Assembly: GCA_018296165.2 (NCBI GenBank)
Contig: JACKQL020000016.1
Coordinates: 310,001 to 374,000 of the forward strand
DNA length: 64,000 bases
From: Termitomyces sp. T153
Taxonomy: Eukaryota > Basidiomycota > Agaricomycetes > Agaricales > Lyophyllaceae
Reading direction: 5' to 3'
In this document: piece by piece, positions 34,051 to 45,147 of the stretch
Numbering within the stretch: position 1 is the first letter of the stretch
How the letters are laid out: every line of letters begins with the position of its first letter
The notes under the pieces: model-generated
The model's input: the letters and a program-made list of their open reading frames with translations, nothing else
The model's database searches: none
Told to the model about the DNA's origin: nothing
Translations under genes and position numbers: made by a program

Positions 34051-35515
34051 AGATGATAGCTCTAGTGAGGCAGCTTCACATCACCATCAGCAAAACAGTC
34101 ACTCTGGTATTTGTCCAAGTATGGCATTCAACCTCTTGATTGAGGAAACTATAAAAACTGTAGATTAATTGTCCTTATTAGCATAATGCAAGTAATACAG
34201 TTTAATTCAATGATAAACAAGAGTAAGATTTGCCAAGTTTCTTCAAACAAATGTTATAGTTGCCATGAAATGTGGGACAATTTAACTAATGGTATCCAAT
34301 GTTAATCCAACATTAATATTTACTTGTAAAAAATAAAATGAGGGAACTTTATTTCATTTTAACACAAATATGTATGAATAATGGCTTTTAATTTTGAAGT
34401 TCACAAATAAGTAGTAAAACTAACAACTATTCAAAAATGTTTTCAAGTGGACATTATAATCATATATCAAATTCAAAATGTGGCTCTGCCTTAATAGGAC
34501 TTTTTATGATGTTACTTCTTTGATGTTTGAAATTCAACAATGCATGATGTTCATAATACTGTGCATCAGAAAATACACAAAATTTGGACTGTTAGTCATA
34601 CAGAAATTTTACTGTGATCATTAGCTAAGCATCAAGCTCTATCATTGGACTGTTTACATGGCTTTAGATTAGATTTGGCTAATCACAGGCACATGCCTAC
34701 TATCATCAATGCATCACAAGTCACCAAGTCCAGTTTTCTCTATCATCATGTCCTGCCAGTGCACTGCTTTCGAGCTGAATCTTTTGACACAAACTAGCAA
34801 TTCTAGTGTCAGTGCTAACTCCAATGACAAGTATACCAAAATCAAGAGGCAATTGGTTTGACTTGTGTCATCCATTGAGGACAATTTTGAGAGTCTGGCA
34901 CAATATATTTGGGGCAAGCTTTGGGATATTAAAAGAAGTTGAAATGGCCTGGGTGAGCAGCAACAATTGATAGGCAATTGACTAATACCATTCTCACTAA
35001 AGTATTTACAGGAGCATCTAATAGAAATTTATGACCACACTCCTTGGCTGTTCATTGACTCCTCTATGTGTGCAACCTCAAGTTCCTACCTCTTCAGTTA
35101 CTCAGACAAACCTTAGTCTGTGTCAATTCATCAAACCTCCAAACCATTGCATGCATCCATTCTCAATGTTATGCAACTTGACCATAACTTGTTGGCAATA
35201 TTTGAAACTTCCACAATCTGATCTCAATCTCCTGCATCTTCTGATACCAAATCTGATCCTGACTATGAAGCCTACTATGACAAGCATTGGATTGATCTTC
35301 ATCTGGAACAGCACACATTGATTTCTTAGCAATTTACTTTGGCAAGTGGCAACTCTACTACAATGTGCTCACAATTCTTTCTGCTATTAAGACCTTGAAT
35401 TGCTGGAATTGTTGCTAGTTCTATAGCTGTATTCCTCATGTTATTGTGTTTCCCTTGTTTCATGAAATACAGATTAATCATTATCATGTGTAAGAATAAT
35501 AGTAATACATATACA
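34050..35515. other. AT-rich region without recognisable gene
   Basis: About 1.45 kb, A+T-rich and CpG-poor, with only short open frames lacking coding signature. It lies beyond the C-terminal end of the Plavaka transposase and may contain that transposon's terminal region. Confidence 0.4.
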
Positions 35516-37963
35516 TCATCCCAAATCCAAGAGAATCATCCAATAAATCATCTTCACCATCAACTTGTTCAAAATGTTTCCAAAAGAATCATCTTCTGAT
35601 TCCTCACCAAATCTGGTTTCTCCATCTGAGTCTTCATACAAAGGATTTTTGTCATCATCAATTTCTGCCTCTTCATCTATCAAGGCCAAGTCTGTCTCAC
35701 CATAACTACTCACTTTGTCACTACTTAGTGTACAAAAAGTTCCTTCAGTCTGGATGAGCAGTGACTTCTTGTATAGAGCAATGCTCAATTCCACTGCCTA
35801 TAAATCTGACAAACATATCTCTATCAACAAACCTGTATCAAGGAGAAATCCTAAGACATAATACTGCTCATAATCCAGATTTCCCTCATCTTGCACCATG
35901 CAATCAATGGACCCAGGAGATAATCAACATGAGGGCCTGCAAAATGTGGAATGAGGTGAATTGCATGAATCATGTCATTGGGATCAACAAAGTTGAATGC
36001 ATTGTCACCCTCTAAGAAACCAATTTGATACATGTGTCTTGCAGAGGACCCTGACTGAGCACCATAATCTAAACTATACCATTGGCCCCATAGAAACTAT
36101 ACTTGTTGGAAATCCTGTCCCCCATCAAGGCAAAATAGAGCATGAAATATCCTCACAACATGGAAATATAAGTAGAGATGGGAGTTGTCTTCATTCTTGT
36201 TTTATAAAACCATGACATCAGAGTGCCAATTACAATTAATTGTGTCTTGATCTTGGCAATTGTTATATGTGGTGAAATTGATATGTAATGTTTCATGTTC
36301 ATAAATCAAGTTGCCTCAAATAATTTGAGTTTACCAACAAAGCCCTGGACACATTATTTAGTTACTTTCAAAGCTAATTGGGTTGTATATATTACCTTTA
36401 TTGCTGGGTCATCTTGATTATCCTTAATCTACTCGAGGAGATTCAAAGAGGTATGTTTTGTCTTTGAAATGTAACAATGCTCTTCTGGATTGGTCAGTGG
36501 GAGATCTTCTTCTATCACATCATTGATCACCTGTTCCATCACTCCTGCTCTGGCCACACTTTGCTCATGCTGGGCAATTTGATTTTTGAACTGATTTTTG
36601 TTTGTTCAGGCACAGTACACCTTGATGTGTCTGTGTTCTTGCTCACCCTATAATTGTATCAACAGCATTTCTGGAACATGCAGGCAGATGCACAATCTGT
36701 GTGGAGTATGAATCTGTTATTTCAAATCATTCTATAGACATCAGATAATGCACTATAGAGTGATTTGGAGTGTTGACATTGAACAATTGCTTCTTCTACT
36801 TTTGATTGTCAGTCAAGTCAACAATTTCCCTTGGCCTTTTCATTGTGGTTGTTTTTGGCTTGGTTTTCTTATGCACTAGTTTGCTGGCCTTCTTTGCTGC
36901 TTCAGCTGCTTGGCAACAAGTACTGGCATTGACTTTACTTGGTGTCTTGCAAGTTTCAAAACATTTGGTACCTTAGTCAAAAAAATGCAACTGTGTTGTG
37001 TGAAAGTTCTGGTCATTGCTTGAAAGATGTTGACAGACCAGTCATTGTGAAGCCACATCTTGGTGGATGCATGCCAAGCTGCTGTGGTAAACAATAAGTC
37101 TTGTATCTTGCTGTCAATTTACCAACTGGTTCAAGAAAAGAGACCTTCAAAACAAGGTCCTGCAACCTATTTTCATGAGTTCAAAGCCAGTACAAAGACA
37201 TAGATGTTTAATATACCTGAAGTAGGTCTTCAAAATCTTCTGTGCCCATGCTCTTCATGGCAGATGCATTGTTTCAAAATTTCCAGATTGTTTGGCATCC
37301 AAAAGGCAAGACTTGTTGATACTTTTGATCAATCAGTATTAATAAGTGTCCATTTATTATAAGTAATATAGCATACCTTTGATCCAATCTGGCCACTGAT
37401 TCTGTGCCATATGTATATAGCATACAAACCAAATGCGTAAATATACATTGCCACACCCTGAGTTTGAGTTTATGCATGACATCATTGACATTGAACAGAT
37501 CAAATTAGTTCTCCTGATGAGGCAGGAGGAATTGCATTCTAACAGCAATTACATGATATGTCAATGTGGGTTGAACAATATTACTTACTTGAACAGGAAC
37601 AAGTCATTGGCCAAGTATTCTGTCTATGGTCTTTCCATTGACAGCATATCTGTTTTTGAATATTTTTTTCCAAGCTTTCTTGATGTGTAACTGTTGGGCA
37701 AGACTGTCAACTTGTCATCTTGATGATCAAATTATGTCACAAAGTTTTGTGCCAAGCTTCAACACCTGTGAGGTCATAATTTGGCATGTAACATCCAACT
37801 AAGTGCCAATGTTCTTTATACTGGCTACCAATACCCTTCAAAATACAAGTATTGAAAGAGAAGCAAATTAGTAAAGAATTATACCTTTCTTTGTAGTCTT
37901 CCAGAGATGAAAAAAGTGCAGATATAATGTTTGCAAGATACCATCACCACATTTCAATATCAA

Positions 37964-37988
37964 GCATATATATATATATATATATATG
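37964..37988. repeat. (TA)n microsatellite
   Basis: A run of about eleven TA units inside the decayed transposase. Confidence 0.9.
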
Positions 37989-38211
37989 TTTTTGAATCCA
38001 TCTGTAAGTAGCTGTTTCCAAATAGCTTGAATAAGTTCATAATGAAGGAACATAACAATTCCTAGAGTTGGTTGCATGTTGAAAAGTTTGTGATATTGGT
38101 CTTTGACAAGATATGGAAGCTGTGAGAAATCATCAGTGAGAAGACAGAAGTCCACCATGTAAATGAGACCTACTGTAGGTAGGCAAGTGAGATAATGTGC
38201 TGAAAGGCTTG

Positions 38212-39348
38212 TGTCACGACCCATTCCCTGAAGCCCTGTACACCACCTGACAAATCCCCGCTCCTCTGGAACCCCCCCCCCCTGACGCTTTGCCAAACTT
38301 CTCCAGCACTCCGCGCCTACTTTGGCTAACTCTGACACATTCTTGGCTAACTCCGATGGCCCCCTGGCCAACTCCGACATCTTCCCCGCAGCCGCCAGCG
38401 CTTCCCCTGGACTTCCTGAGCCCCTGGGACCACTCCCCCACCGTACCTGACCCCATTACATGTCATCAACTTGACACCCTGGCTCCCCTGACTTACCCTG
38501 GATTATTATGACAACCTTGGAATGGACCGTGTTGCAATTGATCCCATCAACATATCAATGTGGCCTGCCCTCTGGCCATAACCAACACCCATTGACTCCA
38601 TTGAGCTCTGCCAAGCCCTGCCACCACAGCTGATGTCCCCGGAGCTCTTCAGTAGTCAGTATATAAGACATAGAGTAGCTTCTTGTACTCTAGTCTTGAG
38701 ATTACTTACCTACGTACCAGCCTTTCCTGATGTGTTTCTGATTGTTTCTTCTCATGTTTTGTGTCCCATGTCTCGTTTTCCTTACTCTCAGTCTCCCGGT
38801 CTTATCTCATCTCTATTCCGTTATCTCTTCATTATCATTCTGTGTCTCCACCTGAATCTATCCTCGTTCTCATCTTGTCTTTGTCTCATTTCATTCGACT
38901 CCATCTCATCTCATTTGATTCTGTCTATTGTGTTCAAGTCCTCTCGACCATAACGTCCTCATGAACTCTGCAGTTACAATTACAAACCTCCAACACTTGT
39001 TACCAACCCTGGACCCTGCTATACACTCGGCTCCAAACACCATCAATCCCCATCAGAACTCCGGCTCCGCTCCTGTCATCTGTGTAGCCTCCACCTCCTC
39101 CGCCCCCGCAATACTCACACATGGACTTATGCCTGAACCCTGCCAAGCCCGCCCCCTGTCCCCACAACTCATCTTCTACTCCTCCGGACTTCCTTGGACT
39201 TGCTCGGATCAATTTCCTCTGGCTATCCTCACAAGTCCCCAGTGTTTGGAACACCTCCAAGTGCCCAGTTGTCAGTGCAGGGAATCACGTCTGCCTAGTA
39301 AGGACTCGCCCAGTGTAGCTGAGCCCCTGTGGTCAGTGGAACCTGACA
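38212..39348 (+). repeat. Young solo LTR, family LTR1 (copy F), nested in Plavaka
   Basis: 1137 bp, begins TGTCACGACCC and ends GGAACCTGACA. It is flanked by a perfect 5-bp duplication GCTTG (38207-38211 and 39349-39353). It keeps many CpG sites (for example CCGCTCC, CTCCGCGCC, CCGCAGCCGCCAGCGC) that are TpG/CpA in copies A-E and H, so it is a recent insertion. Promoter box TATATAAG is at 38660-38667. Confidence 0.97.
38660..38667 (+). promoter_or_regulatory. Conserved TATA box of LTR1
   Basis: TATATAAG followed by CATAGAGTAGC, kept in copies A (8548), C (25501), D (~29417), F and H (~61449), and on the minus strand in B (~14600) and G (~41703). This is the probable U3 promoter of the retrotransposon. 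Confidence 0.7.
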
Positions 39349-40981
39349 GCTTGTAGGTTTGCTGCAAATATACTTGCTCAGACCACTAAACCTGGTGTAA
39401 ATTGGTCAGAGTGATGCCATCCCAAAGTTTGCAAGGTGAGTTGAATCAGTATAACATCAATGGAACCATGGCCATTTTGAGGGAACAGTGTTTGACTGGA
39501 ACAATGGTTTCCTCTAGTTCTATAAACTGCTTTGATGTATAAACTTCTCCAAAAACATGTTGCTTGGGTTCATCTGCATCAGGTTCCAAAGAAGTTTCAA
39601 ACAATGCCAATGGAACTTCTTCAAAGCATAACCCTGTATGCCTGATTTCAGAAGTTCTACAAAGTTGCAACAATAGTATTGGATGTCAAGAGTTGGGGCA
39701 TGCCTTCCTGATCAATACATCTTTCCAGTGAGAGGAAGTCACAGTTTAAGCATGTTCTTAGTTGATTTGTCATTGGATAGCCATTCCAGAAGCAACAATG
39801 CTGATTCAAATCTACATGGGAGTCATCTAGTTGTTTATTCTTATGGACTGCACTAAATCCATCAAAGTGCTCATGTCAAAAGTCCAGGGCCAAGATGACC
39901 ATGTAGACCAAGTAATCCATTGTTGTCAGAGTAAGATTCTTACATTTGTAAAACCAGGATATCAAACACAAGACTGAGGCATTGAGAAATGAAAAGAAAA
40001 CACCAGATGAGTTTGGAGTTGTTCCAATTTCCTTTGCCATGGGACCAAATCCAGTTAGTGGATCTAGTGGTACTTCATCAATTTCATGGACAAACATAGG
40101 CACATCAGCCACATGATACAGGTTAAGAAATTGGTCAGAAGAAATTGGTCAGGCTCACAAGAAGGTGCAACTCTGTACCAATGGAATAGGCCCATTTTGT
40201 CAGGTTTGGTTTTTGGAGAATCTGATTTGAGAGGGGGTGGCAATGGACTAAGGGCCTCAGATTCAGCATGGTGATGCTTACTCTTGTGAATGTCATTTAA
40301 TCAAGTGTATTCTGCCATGAACTGTTAAAGTGGTTGTAGATCTGAAGGCAAGAAATTGATTAGGTGGTGTGGAGTTTTTTGAATTCACTTCTAAGGTTGA
40401 GGAGAGAGTTAAGGAGATGGGATTATGGGTGGTTTTCTGGGAGGTGGACTTTCAGAGAGTGTTGTTACATTGCCATTCATTATGTTGCTGTCAATAGGTT
40501 CACTAGTTATAAATTTGTTGGTGATCTATAAAATCAAATCAAATAGAATTGAATATTTGGTGAAGGTACTCACTGCAATCACCTCATTACTTGGCCCAGG
40601 TTGAGATATGGGGCCTGTGCTGAGTTTGAGAGGTTTTTGATTTGGGCATTGAGGTTGATGGGCCTTGACTTTGCAGTTTGTCTCAAGAGAATGGTTACAG
40701 TATAAACATATATACATTTTGAGGAGAATTAGAATCTATGAGGATGAAGACTTGAACTTGAAAATATGCCAAGTTCAAATTTTGTGATGTGTCACAAGGC
40801 ATGTGACTTGTTGGACTCTCATTCAGATGCATTTTGACATTATTGGTTCTCACCTTTCTCCCCCATCACCATCATGCTGCACTGCCCACAAGATGTCAAG
40901 AGCAACGAGGAGCAAGAAACACCACAGTTGACAATGAGTGCATTATTTCATTGCATATATGCACTACATATTGATTGTATG

Positions 40982-42172
40982 TGTCAGGTTCCGCTGACCA
41001 CGGGGGCTCAGCTGCACTGGGTGAGTCCTTACTAGGTGGGCATGATCCCCTTGCACTGGCAACCGGACACTCAAAAGCGTTCTGGACACTGATTGCCTGT
41101 GTGGATAGTCAGTGGGATGTGATCCGAACAGGTCTGGGGAGGTCCGGAGAAGTTGGATTGCAAGGAAACGGGATGGGCTTGGCAGGGTTCAGGCAGAAGA
41201 CCATATGGGAGATTTGTGGATGCGAAGGGGTAGGAGGCTACGCGATCAATGGGAGTGGAGCTGGGGTTTGATGGAAGATCAATTGGGGTTGATGGAGTCC
41301 GGAACCGAGAAAAGAGTGAGGTTCGGATCTGGTGAAAGAGTGTTGGGGTTCATAATTGTAATCGTGGAGTTCATGAGGTCATTAAGGTTGAGGAAGACTT
41401 GGGCACAACGGCCGGATGGAGTCACCGAGACAGCGTCGGACGAAATGGAATGGAGTCGAGACTGAACAAGGATAGATTTGAGCGGAGATACAAAACAATA
41501 ACGAGAATGATAATGAAATGGAGACAAGACAAGATTGGGAGACTGAGATAAGATCGGGAGACTGAGATAAGACCGGGAGACTGAGAGTAAGGAAAACAAG
41601 ACACAGAACATGGAACACGAGAAAGAAAACAATCAGACCATAGGTAATGTTAACAACAGGTAGGTAATATCAAGACTAGAGTACGAAGAGCTACTCGACG
41701 TCTTATATACTGACTACTGGAGAACTTTGGAGTACGTCGGCTGTGGCAGCGCAGCTTGGTGGAGCTCAACGGAGTTGGTGGGTGTTGGTTGTGATCAAGG
41801 GTTGGGCCGTGTTGATATGTTGATGGGATCATTTGGGAACACGGGTCGCCCCGGGGTTGTTGTGATACTCCAGAATGGGTCGGAGGAGCCAGGGTGTTGA
41901 GTTGATGATGGGTGGCAAAGATCGGGAACAGTGGGGGTGGTTCTCGGGGTTCGGGAGGTCCAGGGTAAGTGTCAGTGGCTGCAGGGAAAGCGTCGAAGTT
42001 GGCCAGGGGGCCATTGGAGTTAGCCGGGGAGGCATCGGAGTTAGCCGAGGGTGCATCGGGGCTAATCAAAATAGGCGTGGGGCATGGGCGGAAGTTTGGC
42101 GGAGCGTTGGGGGTTTTGGGGAATGGGAGGTTGCTAGACGATGTGCGGGGGTCCAGGGGATGGGTCGTGACA
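40982..42172 (-). repeat. Young solo LTR, family LTR1 (copy G)
   Basis: 1191 bp in reverse orientation, TGTCAGGTTCCGCTGACC ... GGGTCGTGACA on the + strand. It is flanked by a perfect 5-bp duplication GTATG (40977-40981 and 42173-42177). CpG-rich like copy F and therefore young. Pro/Ser-rich open frames inside are not genes. Confidence 0.97.
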
Positions 42173-42179
42173 GTATGCT

Positions 42180-43250
42180 TATATTTTGCTACCTAGCAAT
42201 CCCAATTTTATCAGCAGCAAGCAACAACATATTGATATGTTTCAGGCTCTCCTGAAAATTACTCCTAACCTCAATCAAATGTTGCAGAAACTATGCAATT
42301 CATGGGAGGGGAAGAACTTTTATGATAGCATGCTGAATCATCTGGTCAAGATGGTACATATTTTTGTCAACTTTTTCTCAAATTTATCACTGAATCCTTT
42401 AAGTTCAACAACAGTATGATAAGTGCCAGGATGGCAGACACCCAAAAAGTCTCACATAATCTCCTTCCACTCTTGCAAAGCACCAACATCAAGTATCTGA
42501 TTCTGAATCTCCAACTACTCCTCCTCACCAAACTGAAATCTTTGCATTGATTCAACAATCTATATACAGGTGCCTTACTTTGCCCTGCTCAGTTCTGGAA
42601 CCAGTTCAACAAAGAGTAAGTACAACTCCATCTTTTGCTATCAATCACTTACCAGCACTATAGTTCCTTGAGCAATTATGTGATGGTGACATTGAAGTTA
42701 CAGCTCACAATTTCCCAACATACATGTATGAGAAGACACATTTTTTTCACCAAGACACCTGGCAGCAACAATCTGCTAAAAGGACTTTGTCACAGACCTT
42801 TGATGATAACTGTTAGTTGGTCTTGTTCATTTATATTTGAAAATATATTGATGCTTTCTCATTGCTGCCAGCACATGTTCTTTGGATCAGGCATCAAAAT
42901 GAACAAGAAACATTCTACAAAATCACCAATTGCTGCCAAATTGAACATCACATCTATCACTCCCACTATTATGGCATACTGTGCATGTCAAGTATGTTGT
43001 GTCTTCTTTAAATCAACAATGGCTGATTTGATATCTAGACCCAAAACTCTCTAAATGCCATGTCACAGTAGAATGTGTGGGATGGAGTATTGCAAATTTC
43101 AATTTCTATTACAATATACTCAACCTCTTTGACCTACTGACTGATACATGGGCCCAAGAGACCCTGGCTTTCTGGAACAAGTGAGTTCTATTTATTATTT
43201 TTCAGGCCAAGTAACAACTGCCTGTAGAATATCTTATAGTCAAGATGGCA
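42180..43250 (+). pseudogene. DUF6698-like multicopy gene, decayed
   Basis: Pieces in order: SSKQQHIDMFQALLKITPNL and NQMLQKLCNSWEG (42230-42320), a central region EVTAHNFPTYMYEKTHFF (42693-42750), SPIAAKLNITSITPTIMAYC (42920-42980) and TWAQETLAFWNK (43145-43182), followed by a probable intron from the GT just after CAAG to an AG at ~43204. From memory this order (helical N-terminus, hydrophobic P.FLY block, ...TP..IAY... block, terminal TL.WWN) is that of the basidiomycete domain called DUF6698, whose role is unknown. Stops break it. It lies next to the Plavaka element on the opposite strand. Confidence 0.5.
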
Positions 43251-44330
43251 TAATCCAAACAAAATGCAAGAAAGCTCCCCCCTTCACCAAAGCCTGAAAG
43301 TGATATTGCACACATAAAACAAGCTCAGTGTGAAGAGCACCTGGCCAAACTAGAATAGAATCAACAACAAAAAGAGCACAAGGCTGAGCAACAAAAAGCA
43401 CTACAGGCCAATCTGTCCAACAAAGCACAAAGTTAGTTGTTCAGAGGAGGAGCCTAGAGCTAAGAAGAAGCATCAGATCATCTGACACCATCATGAGAGT
43501 GACAACCACAGGCTAAGCTATGATGTTGACAGCAATCCTTGTTTGGCTGAAATGGAGTATGGTAAGTATGATAGGACATCAATGCCATGCATGCTGACAA
43601 GACAGGCAAAGAGAAAGCTTGAGAGGAATATGAGGTTGAGTATGACAATGAGTATGAGAGATGCTCTGAGTGAGAGCACAACCTGGGGTACTACAAGGAC
43701 AAAGACCCCAAAGACAAGGGAAATGACAACTCAAGGGAGGATGAGGTGGATCAATTTGGTGGATGAGTATGAGGATGAAGGTGAAAATCAAAATAAAGGC
43801 CACAATGATGTCACAGCAATGATCACAATGGCCAACATGAAGATGAAGGTGAAGAGGTTGGCAATCTGGCCACTGTAGAGGTTTGTAGTGGCAGCACACC
43901 ACAAGTCAACACTGCACCACAAGACAGTAGCACACTACAAGCTGACACTGCACTTGGAGGTGGCAGCAATAGTCAAGAGGCAGTGCATCATGAGCAGTAG
44001 TGCAAGGTTGAGGCAGCAGCAGTAGTCAAGACAGTAGTGCAAGTGGAGAGGACAGTGCAAGTTGAGGTGGCAGCCAAGAGCAAACTAGTACAGGTCAAGT
44101 AAAGACTTCAGAGCAAGGTGGCAGTGCAAGTCAAGGTGGCAATACAGCAATTTGGGGCAGTGGCAGGAGTTGAGGCAACACAGCAATTTGGAGTGGCAGC
44201 AGGGGTCAAGGCAGTGGCAAGGCTCTTGCTTGAAAATTTCTCAATTACCAGATGTTCCCCTCTCAACTGGACTGCTTACTTCCTACAAAATGGACTACAC
44301 TGGACTGCTGACAAATGACTTTACTGATCA
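43250..44330 (+). other. Low-complexity Ser/Gly/Gln- and acidic-rich coding-like tail
   Basis: 43543-43878 encodes a Lys/Glu/Asp/Asn-rich stretch, and 43890-44230 consists of imperfect repeats of GGTGGCAGTGCAAG/GGCAGCAG type giving Ser/Gly/Gln-rich peptides in one frame (EQGGSASQGGNTAIWGSG). It may be the variable C-terminus of the preceding DUF6698-like gene or of a neighbour. No catalytic motif. Confidence 0.35.
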
Positions 44331-44620
44331 CTACAATGCTACTCTTGGTTTTCTTTTACTGTACATTGCTTTCTTTTATGACTGGTGTTGTACTTTGATT
44401 CATGTACTTTTTATTGCTTTACTGCTATGACTGTTTTATAATTTTGAAATGTACTACTGGTTTGGACCTGTTCTTATATTGCCTGATGAGTTCAATGATT
44501 ATTGCCATTGTAAACTCTTTGTGCATACATGTAGTCATATGCCAATGAGGTGCTAATGAATAGGTGTTGAATACATGTCATCCAATGTTGTCACTGAGAT
44601 TACAATTTGTCTTCAATGTT
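44331..44620. other. Transition from CpG-poor to CpG-rich sequence
   Basis: Non-coding, T-rich. At 44579-44660 a short repeat CAATGTTGTCA(C/T) occurs three times, and the first CpG dinucleotides of the SYG1 island appear at ~44622. Confidence 0.5.
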
Positions 44621-44719
44621 GTCATCGAGAATAAAATTGTGGTCCAATGTTGTAAGCCCATCTGCAACAAGGAAAAAATCTATCGCAGCACCCAACCAAT
44701 CAATTGAGGTCCGGGATAT

Positions 44720-45099
44720 GGGTACTATTGTTTGTATCCTCTTTCATCGCATAAGTTCTCTTATTTCCCCATGTACCAACCCTGCCATTTTGCTGATGAC
44801 GCTCTTGTCACAGCCCCAAAATACAGCCCTAATATACGTCCCCCATTCCTTCCGTTCCTCCCTCCTGCAGGACACCACATTCGAGTTATTGCACGAAGGT
44901 TTTATCAAAATCTATCTTTCTAAACCAGTCTATTGAAGTATATGACGGAAGCACCTGGGCCAAAATCATAAGAGAAGGAAGCAAGTCTTCAACGAAGGAA
45001 TGCGTTGAGATCAGAAGCGCTGTTATTAAGGATTTACCACCATCGTCTTCTGGTCATCGAAGTGCGACCGTGTTTATATACAATTCGACACATCGGTAA
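44720..45099 (+). CDS. Possible 3' end of a convergent host gene (partial)
   Basis: The + strand is CpG-rich and open up to a TAA at 45097-45099, ending IEVYDGSTWAKIIREGS ... KDLPPSSSGHRSATVFIYNS THR. A pyrimidine-rich CCTGCAG acceptor-like site is at ~44870. The stop lies 48 bp from the SYG1 stop codon, a normal tail-to-tail spacing in compact fungal genomes. The 5' part would be lost in the repeats left of 44620, or further left. I do not recognise the protein. It could also be the 3' UTR of SYG1. Confidence 0.3.
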
Positions 45100-45147
45100 A
45101 CGAGTCATGTACGGGAGGGCAGGACAGTTACACGCAGATGTCCAAGA

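Larger units (their letters stand above)
35516..40715 (-). pseudogene. Plavaka-type (CACTA superfamily) transposase, decayed
   Basis: Right to left: an N-terminal C2H2 finger MYICLYCNHSLETNC...HQPQC (40717-40650), a middle region with VPMFVHEIDEVPLDPLTGFG (40105-40050), a solo LTR1 insertion (39348-38212), then IWKQLLTDGF and ILKCGDGILQTLYLHFF (38020-37900), GVEAWHKTL and HWHLVGCYMP (37830-37750), VWQCIFTHLVCMLYTYGTES and VARLDQRYA (37460-37370), FTTAAWHASTKMWLHND (37090-37040), and a C-terminal block YQIGFLEGDNAFNFVDPNDM, IHAIHLIPHF (36030-35950) with an acidic tail to 35516. This order matches basidiomycete Plavaka transposases. Many stops and shifts are present. Excluding the LTR the gene spans ~4.06 kb. 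Confidence 0.82.

Noticed and set aside
37964..37988. (TA)n tract as a centromere or origin signal
   Set aside because: An isolated short microsatellite inside a decayed transposase.
38633..42255. Open frames of 100-140 codons inside LTR1-F and LTR1-G, both strands
   Set aside because: They are Pro/Ser/Leu- or Gly-rich, differ between copies of the same LTR, and follow LTR sequence rather than a protein family.
43579..43902. His/Cys/Leu-rich minus-strand open frame
   Set aside because: Antisense shadow of the acidic, Lys-rich plus-strand segment.
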